NCBI GenBank assembly: GCA_964464925.1
Contig: CAYXLI010000022.1
Location: 36,380 to 100,379 of the forward strand
Direction of reading: 5' to 3'
Source of the DNA: CAYXLI01 sp964464925
GTDB taxonomy: Bacteria; Acidobacteriota; Terriglobia; Bryobacterales; Bryobacteraceae
DNA length: 64,000 bases
Shown: piece after piece, positions 61,022-64,000 of the stretch
How the letters are laid out: each line of letters opens with the position of its first letter
Numbering within the stretch: the first letter of the stretch is position 1
Notes under the pieces: generated by a model
The model's input: the letters and a program-made list of their open reading frames with translations, nothing else
What the model was told of the DNA's origin: nothing
Databases searched by the model: none
Program-made: the position numbers and the translations under genes

Positions 61022-61027
61022 CGTCAA
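61000..61027 (-). promoter_or_regulatory. sigma-70-type promoter of the XRE-NfeD-flotillin-PspA operon
   Basis: TTGACG (-35, 61022-61027) and TATGAT (-10, 61000-61005) are separated by 16 bp on the minus strand. The start codon lies 16 nt beyond the -10 box. No ribosome site stands before the ATG, consistent with a leaderless or near-leaderless message. Confidence 0.75.
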
Positions 61028-61141
61028 GAGCACGAGGTAACGGTGGCAGCTCCAACTCATTGCCGCTCGGGTAAATAAATTTCTCCTCGCACCACATCTA
61101 CTCTCCGGAGGGAGCATGATGAAAGCACGAGAGGAGTGCAG

Positions 61142-61597
61142 ATGATCCGGCTTACAATCAATGGCAAAGTAGCTGATTTCGATGGCGATCCTGAAATGCC
61201 GCTCCTGTGGTTCTTGCGGGACGGCCTCCGCTTGACCGGCACCAAATACGGCTGTGGCATGGGCCTATGTGGCGCCTGCACGGTCCATATCGATGGAGAA
61301 GCTACCCGAAGCTGCCTCACTCCCATGCAGGCTGCGGCAGGGAAAAGCGTCACTACCATCGAGGGCCTGTCTAAGAATGGCGATCACCCCATCCAGAAAG
61401 CGTGGAAGAACTGCAATGTGCCGCAATGCGGTTACTGCCAGAGCGGCCAGATCATGCAGGCGGCCGCCATGCTCAGGAAGAAGCCGAAGCCTTCTGACCA
61501 GGACATCGATGCAAATATGCAGGGCAACATTTGCCGCTGCGGCACCTATCAGCGCATCCGCCAGGCCATCAAGCTCGCCTCGGGGGTGAAGTCATGA
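61142..61597 (+). CDS. iorA: (2Fe-2S) small subunit of an isoquinoline 1-oxidoreductase-type enzyme
   Basis: A 151-residue two-cluster ferredoxin subunit of the xanthine dehydrogenase family. Eight cysteines are seen: CGMGLCGACTVHIDG with a further Cys (TRSCLTP), then CGYCQSGQ and CRCGTY. It would pass electrons from the molybdenum subunit encoded next. The ATG at 61142 is chosen because GAGGAG (61131-61136) lies 5 nt upstream; GTG 61136 is an alternative. Overlap with iorB is ATGA. No maturation or cytochrome gene is visible. Confidence 0.88.
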   Translation: MIRLTINGKVADFDGDPEMPLLWFLRDGLRLTGTKYGCGMGLCGACTVHIDGEATRSCLTPMQAAAGKSVTTIEGLSKNGDHPIQKAWKNCNVPQCGYCQSGQIMQAAAMLRKKPKPSDQDIDANMQGNICRCGTYQRIRQAIKLASGVKS

Positions 61598-63831
61598 TCG
61601 AACGCATTGATGTTTCCCGCCGTGGTTTTCTGGGCCAGGTCTTTTCTGCAGGCGCGCTCGTCATTGGCGCTCCTCTTGTTTCCTTTGCGCAAAGCGCTGC
61701 GAGCGCCGGCGATGCCGGGATGTGGCAGCCGAGCGTGTATCTCGGCATAGAGCCCGACGGCGCTGTGAAAATTGTGGCCCACCGTTCTGAAATGGGTACG
61801 GGATGCCGGACTTGTCTTCCCATGATTGTCGCCGACGAATTGGAAGCCGACTGGGACCGTGTAACCATCGTGCAGGCGCTCGGTGACGTGAAGTATGGTT
61901 CCCAAAATACCGATGGTTCCTGCTCCGTTCGCGATTTCTACGATGCAATGCGTTCTGCCGGTGCGGGCGCACGAACCATGCTGGAACATGCGGCCGCAGT
62001 CAAGTGGGGTGTTCCTGAGGAAGAGTGCCACGGCCAGAAACATTTCGTCGTGCATGCGAAGAGTGGCCGCAAACTTTCCTACGCCGGGCTCGTACCGCTG
62101 ACAAGCGCCGCGACTGCGCCGCAGCAAAACTCGGTACGGTTCAAAACTCCCGCTGAGTTCCGCTACATCGGCAAGGAACTTCCGATCACGGATCTCGACG
62201 GCCTCGTCACCGGCAAGGGCACGTTTGGAATCGATACGCAAATGCCCGATATGGTCTTTGCCTCGATTGAGCGGCCTCCTGTCATGGGCAGCACGCTCAA
62301 GAACGTGGACGATTCCGCCGCGAAGCAAGTGAAGGGTGTACAGCGGGTGGTGATGCTCGAACTTGCCAAGCCGCCGTATGCCTTCAAAGCTCTCGGAGGA
62401 GCAGCGGTAATCGCGGACAATACCTGGGCCGCGCTGCAAGGGCGCAAGAAGCTGAAGGTGGAGTGGAGTGAGAGCGAGCACGCAAGCTACGATTCCACCG
62501 CCTACAAAAAGGCCCTTCTCGAAACGGCGCAGAAGCCTGGGCGCGTGGCACGGGAGATAGGCAACGTCAACGCGGAGTTCGCCAAGGGACGTAAGACGCA
62601 CGAAGCTTCCTACTACACGCCGCTTCTGGCGCACGCGCCAATGGAGCCGCCCGCCGCTGTTGCCGAGTTCAAAGACGGCAAGGTGGTTACCTGGGCCAAT
62701 ACGCAGAATCCTCAGGCTGTGCAGGACACTGTTGCCAAGGCCCTCGGCATCAAGAAGGAGGATGTGACGTGTCACGTAACCCTTTTGGGCGGCGGTTTCG
62801 GACGCAAGTCCAAACCCGACTACGTGGCCGAGGCTGCACTGCTTTCGAAGCAGGTCGGAAAACCCGTCAAGATTGTCTGGAGCCGCGAAGATGACATCCA
62901 CTTCGACTATTTCCACTCGCCTGCGGGAATGTATTTGAAAGCCGCTGTGAATGACAAGGGACTGCCGACCGCGTGGCTCCAGCGCAGCGTGTTTCCTCCC
63001 ATCGCAATGCAAAACAATCCGGACGAGCAATATGGCGGCTTCCAGTTGGGCATGGGATGGACTGACATTCCATATCCCATTCCGAATTTGCGCGTGGAAA
63101 ACGGACCCGCAAAGGCCCACGTCCGCATCGGCTGGATGCGTTCAGTGGCAAATATCTATCACGCGTTCGGCGTGCAGTCGTTTACGGACGAGTTGGCCGC
63201 CGCTGCCGGGCGGGATCGGGTCGAGTTCTTCCTGGAACTGCTCGGCACGCCTCGGACGATTGATCTGCGAAACGAAGGTATGAAGGAAGGACCGCCGGCC
63301 AATCCGAAGTTCCCGTTTGATACCTCTCGTCTGCGAAACGTCGTGGAGTTGGTGGCGCAGAAGTCAGGCTGGGCGAATAAAAAACCCGCGGCCGGACGGG
63401 CACGCGGCTTCGCGGCACATCGTAGCTTCCTTTCCTACGTCGCCACAGTGGTGGAAGTGGAAGTCACCAAGGCCGGCGAGGTGCGGATCCCTCGCGTGGA
63501 TATCGCCGTGGATGCCGGCCGCATCATCAATCCCGAACGTGTCCGGGCCCAGTTCGAAGGGGCTTCGGTATTCGGGACGAGCATTGCACTCCTCGGCGAA
63601 TTGACAGTGGCTGCCGGACGCATCCAGCAATCCAACTTCAACGGGTATCAGGTGGCGCGCATGAATCAGGCGCCTGTCGAGACGCGCGTTCACCTGGTCA
63701 ATAGCGATGCGGCTCCCGCCGGAGTCGGTGAGCCGGGTGTCCCACCGATGGCCCCGGCTATCTGCAGCGCGATCTTCGCGGCTACTGGAAAACGCATCCG
63801 GGATCTGCCTGTGAAAAAACAATTAGCCTAA
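61594..63831 (+). CDS. iorB: Molybdopterin-binding large subunit of an isoquinoline 1-oxidoreductase-type enzyme
   Basis: A 745-residue protein with a Tat signal (SRRGFLGQVFSAGALVIGAP), which fixes the start. Family stretches include MVIADEL-type (MIVADELEADWDRV), YTPLLAHAPMEPPAAVAEF, LGGGFGRKSKPDYVAEA and the C-terminal VPPMAPAICSAIFAATGKRIRDLP. These match the IorB/aldehyde oxidase-like family with molybdenum cofactor in the periplasm. Its substrate is not evident; many such pairs oxidise aldehydes or N-heterocycles. It follows iorA by ATGA overlap and ends 30 bp before the tRNA. Confidence 0.88.
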   Translation: MIERIDVSRRGFLGQVFSAGALVIGAPLVSFAQSAASAGDAGMWQPSVYLGIEPDGAVKIVAHRSEMGTGCRTCLPMIVADELEADWDRVTIVQALGDVKYGSQNTDGSCSVRDFYDAMRSAGAGARTMLEHAAAVKWGVPEEECHGQKHFVVHAKSGRKLSYAGLVPLTSAATAPQQNSVRFKTPAEFRYIGKELPITDLDGLVTGKGTFGIDTQMPDMVFASIERPPVMGSTLKNVDDSAAKQVKGVQRVVMLELAKPPYAFKALGGAAVIADNTWAALQGRKKLKVEWSESEHASYDSTAYKKALLETAQKPGRVAREIGNVNAEFAKGRKTHEASYYTPLLAHAPMEPPAAVAEFKDGKVVTWANTQNPQAVQDTVAKALGIKKEDVTCHVTLLGGGFGRKSKPDYVAEAALLSKQVGKPVKIVWSREDDIHFDYFHSPAGMYLKAAVNDKGLPTAWLQRSVFPPIAMQNNPDEQYGGFQLGMGWTDIPYPIPNLRVENGPAKAHVRIGWMRSVANIYHAFGVQSFTDELAAAAGRDRVEFFLELLGTPRTIDLRNEGMKEGPPANPKFPFDTSRLRNVVELVAQKSGWANKKPAAGRARGFAAHRSFLSYVATVVEVEVTKAGEVRIPRVDIAVDAGRIINPERVRAQFEGASVFGTSIALLGELTVAAGRIQQSNFNGYQVARMNQAPVETRVHLVNSDAAPAGVGEPGVPPMAPAICSAIFAATGKRIRDLPVKKQLA

Positions 63832-63861
63832 AGAGCGTTTGGTATTCTGTTTAGAGAACGG

Positions 63862-63937
63862 GCCGGCATAGCTCAGTTGGCAGAGCGGCAGTTTTGTAAA
63901 CTGCGGGTCGGGGGTTCAAGTCCCTCTGCCGGCTCCA
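63862..63937 (+). tRNA. tRNA-Thr, anticodon TGT
   Basis: A 76-nt cloverleaf with encoded CCA. Acceptor GCCGGCA (63862-63868) pairs with TGCCGGC (63927-63933). The anticodon stem GCAGT/ACTGC encloses the loop TTTGTAA, giving anticodon TGT, which reads ACA (Thr). The T arm GGGTTCAAGTCCC is normal. It is followed by a TGT-started stretch with direct repeats, described below. Confidence 0.93.
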
Positions 63938-63947
63938 TTCCATCCAT

Positions 63948-64000
63948 TGTCCATTCCGGACACATAGGTAACAATTCGTTCCTAAGACATAGGTAACACT
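63948..64000 (+). repeat. possible left end of an insertion sequence with direct repeats
   Basis: Eleven bases after the tRNA, TGTCCATTCCGG (63948-63959) is followed by two copies of ACATAGGTAACA (63962-63973 and 63987-63998), 25 bp apart. Terminal TGT and repeated internal units are typical of IS21-like element ends. The window stops before any transposase could be read. Confidence 0.45.

Noticed and set aside
61549..63120. A 523-codon open frame antisense to the molybdenum subunit gene
   Set aside because: It is a shadow of the high-GC coding frame; no ribosome site, no domain, and the opposite strand has a clear family match.

Overview
The window looks like a chromosomal segment of an acidobacterium of the Bryobacterales / Candidatus Solibacter type. 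Three things point there: a lipase carrying what looks like the 'Solibacter uncharacterized C-terminal' (TIGR03437-type) domain, a secreted VWFA protein of the acidobacterial TIGR03436 type, and the paired DUF1549/DUF1553 and DUF1501 genes at the left edge. GC content is moderately high, genes are tightly packed, 4-bp ATGA/TTGA overlaps are common, and many exported proteins have Sec or Tat signals. There is no prophage, CRISPR array, rRNA operon or complete insertion sequence. One tRNA gene (Thr, TGT) lies at the right edge, followed by repeats that may be the end of an insertion sequence.

Layout: 1-2.3 kb, DUF1501 (partial) and DUF1549/1553 pair. 2.5-3.8 kb, a citrate synthase gene that appears to lack the catalytic Asp segment. 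3.9-6.7 kb, MacAB-like export genes (two ATPases and an adaptor, no permease). 6.8-13.2 kb, cupin, secreted TPR protein, acyl-CoA ligase, PrmA, a secreted DUF1080 protein with an inserted membrane hairpin, and a C45-type hydrolase. 13.2-18.8 kb, an aromatic amino acid operon trpC-trpF-trpB-trpA-chorismate mutase-DAHP synthase-tyrA, followed by a Crp/Fnr regulator. 19.6-24.3 kb, Omp85-like barrel, DUF4390-like protein and an NtrY/NtrC-type two-component pair. 24.3-28.8 kb, a reverse-strand sugar operon (GT39-like, two SDR epimerases, GT2). 28.9-30.4 kb, divergent Smr and Vms1/baeRF-like genes. 30.4-38.6 kb, VWFA protein, a small-membrane-protein cluster (LEA/DUF883-like, holin-X-like, DUF3618-like), lipase, a probable permuted papain-like protein and a secreted protein of unknown function. 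38.7-42 kb, aldo/keto reductase, two tandem BsuPI-domain secreted paralogues, YceI. 42-51.2 kb, housekeeping: Nfo, LeuS, Tpx, YyaL, M20 dipeptidase, fumarase. 51.2-56.3 kb, Gfo/Idh/MocA oxidoreductase, UxaA-family dehydratase, toroid protein, DUF362. 56.4-57.8 kb, Flp pilin and a serine beta-lactamase-like hydrolase. 57.7-61.1 kb, reverse-strand operon XRE-NfeD-flotillin-PspA. 61.1-63.8 kb, IorA/IorB-type molybdenum oxidoreductase; then the tRNA.

The most notable observations are: (i) a citrate synthase missing the six-residue segment that normally holds the catalytic Asp; (ii) a near-perfect 40-bp palindrome spanning the promoter and start codon of the XRE regulator that heads a flotillin/PspA/NfeD membrane-stress operon; (iii) a divergent pair of genes from two families linked to ribosome rescue (Smr and Vms1-like baeRF); (iv) a DUF1080 jelly-roll protein interrupted by two membrane segments; (v) an abrupt change of codon use in the last 70 codons of the DUF362 gene. 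All functional names come from reading motifs by eye; no database search was made.
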